NCBI GenBank assembly: GCA_032209605.1
Contig: JASFXZ010000012.1
Location: forward strand, 2,666,001 to 2,730,000
DNA length: 64,000 nt
From: Mactromeris polynyma
Lineage: Eukaryota > Mollusca > Bivalvia > Venerida > Mactridae
Reading direction: 5' to 3'
A program made the translations under genes and the position numbers. Positions within the stretch are counted from its first letter, which is position 1. Each line of letters starts with the position of its first letter. This document shows, in pieces, positions 63,252 through 64,000 of the stretch. The notes beneath the pieces are model-generated. The model did no database searches. It saw only the letters and a program-made list of their open reading frames with translations, and had not been told where the DNA came from.

Positions 63252-63936
63252 TTAGATGTGAACGGTAGTTATTTCGGCTACGTTGTTCCATATTTTACTA
63301 TCGCAATATTCTTGTCTTAAGTCAAAACGCATACTGATATTTTGTTCGGTTACGGCTCTCTTAACCGTGTCATCTAAGTTATTTGTATTTGCCCTGAGGC
63401 ATGCCATTTTGATGGAACGTTACCTGAGTCATTCTATAAAGATGTTTGTTTATAGCGATACTATTAATGCCATATTTGCCGGAGTTATTTGATCTATATA
63501 AGCTTCTTTAGCCAAAGACATTAATCGTTTTCCATAAATGTGTACACTTTCCCCATAAGTTTTAAGTTGTTTGACGTTAATTAGGGTAAGCAACCAACCC
63601 CAGCATCAAAATCTATATCAAATATATCAGCTAAAACTGAAATAAAGTTTTCATGAGTGGAATGTTCATTATCCTGATCTGCCATAAACCTACCAATAAA
63701 ATCTGACACACTTCCGATAGAGATTTGATATGCCACTAAAATGCGTTTTTTATTGTCTGTTATTTCAGATATTTGACAAATTTGTCAAGGTTCTTTTGCC
63801 AACCCTTTAATTTTTGTGCAGGATCCGCATTACATGTCTGTACCATGTGATTAGCACTTTGTGTACTCACTAAATTAGATACATTAAAAAGTGCAGTCGT
63901 TTTGTTAATGGCCTCCGTGTTAATCATTGTTAACAT
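63252..63936 (-). pseudogene. Decayed Gag of the LTR-retroelement
   Basis: Gag builds the virus-like particle of LTR elements. From ATG at 63936 the frame covers 58 codons (MLTMINTEAINKTTALFNVS, later GWQKNLDKFVKYL) to a stop at 63760. After a frameshift it continues DNKKRILVAYQISIGSVSDF to a stop at 63581. Then KTYGESVHIYGKRLMSLAKE leads to a stop at 63450, and RAVTEQNISMRFDLRQEYCD runs to a stop near 63252. The WQK...KF, GESV and Y-x-KRL phrases resemble Ty3/gypsy capsid regions. A zinc-knuckle remnant, WGHSNHYNC, follows at about 63,098-63,042 with one cysteine replaced by Trp. Confidence 0.7.
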
Positions 63937-64000
63937 TATGTCTTATATCCTTTTTTGTAAAAAATAAATAAAAAACAATACCTACCTACTTCCCTAGTTT

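Larger units (their letters stand above)
62057..63936 (-). mobile_element. Decayed LTR-retroelement (Ty3/gypsy-like) with internal deletion
   Basis: Reading down the minus strand the order is Gag remnant (63936 to about 63252), a zinc-knuckle trace (about 63098-63042), an aspartic protease (62850-62525), a membrane-spanning segment (62352-62201) and a small basic open frame (62164-62057). Reverse transcriptase, RNase H and integrase, which normally follow the protease, are absent: only about 170 bp separate protease from membrane segment. Many stops and frameshifts are present. No LTR, primer-binding site or polypurine tract was defined. The 5' part may extend beyond the window. Confidence 0.75.

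Noticed and set aside
63283..63492. 69-codon open frame on the plus strand
   Set aside because: It is the antisense shadow of the decayed Gag on the minus strand.

Overview
This window looks like AT-rich nuclear DNA from an animal, probably a marine invertebrate. A bivalve or other mollusc is my best guess from the overall texture, but nothing here proves it. The eukaryotic evidence is a decayed mariner (DD34D) transposase, a decayed Ty3/gypsy-like Gag-protease remnant, tRNA-derived repeats with Pol III A/B boxes, and short exons bounded by GT/AG splice signals. There are no operons, no ribosome-binding-site logic and no long intact gene.

The dominant feature is tandem repetition. About fifteen arrays with unrelated units cover roughly 25 kb, near 40% of the window by my coordinate sums. 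Array units are 43 bp (1-145), 36 bp (1943-2374), 32 bp (3077-4855), 36 bp (5740-6603), 37 bp (7235-9121), a CTA-type trinucleotide (10307-12726), 47 bp (14116-22726, about 183 units with a 1,880-bp higher-order duplication), 39 bp (32689-33585), 41/44 bp (36808-37573), 25 bp (38136-39360, 49 units with no variant seen), 20 bp (40725-42054, with a 400-bp higher-order duplication), 63 bp (42611-43425), palindrome-cored ~33-mers (44246-46795 and, inverted, 55485-57273) and 48 bp (57538-57777). Long open frames inside these arrays come from stop-free units and are not genes.

The most interesting structure is a candidate 13.4-kb fold-back-like mobile element at 44039-57476. Its ends are inverted copies of a ~200-bp unique sequence, each followed inward by an array built on the perfect 16-bp palindrome CTTAGAACGTTCTAAG. 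The 8.7-kb interior has no recognisable transposase. It holds a tRNA-derived SINE, a tRNA-like gene, a 22-bp palindrome between 7-bp direct repeats, and exons of what may be small secreted-protein genes (51.2-55.3 kb) arranged around a possible divergent promoter.

Other mobile DNA includes a 938-bp TIR element at 22950-23887. It interrupts a 33-bp repeat with a TAA target duplication (PIF/Harbinger-like, non-autonomous), and the empty site can be read from neighbouring repeat units. There is also the mariner fossil at 27390-28083, an unidentified decayed coding sequence at 59269-59790, and an LTR-retroelement remnant on the minus strand at 62057-63936. That remnant has Gag, a zinc-knuckle trace, an aspartic protease and a membrane-spanning segment, but the polymerase region expected between the last two is missing. 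The stretches between are AT-rich and show no gene I can support.
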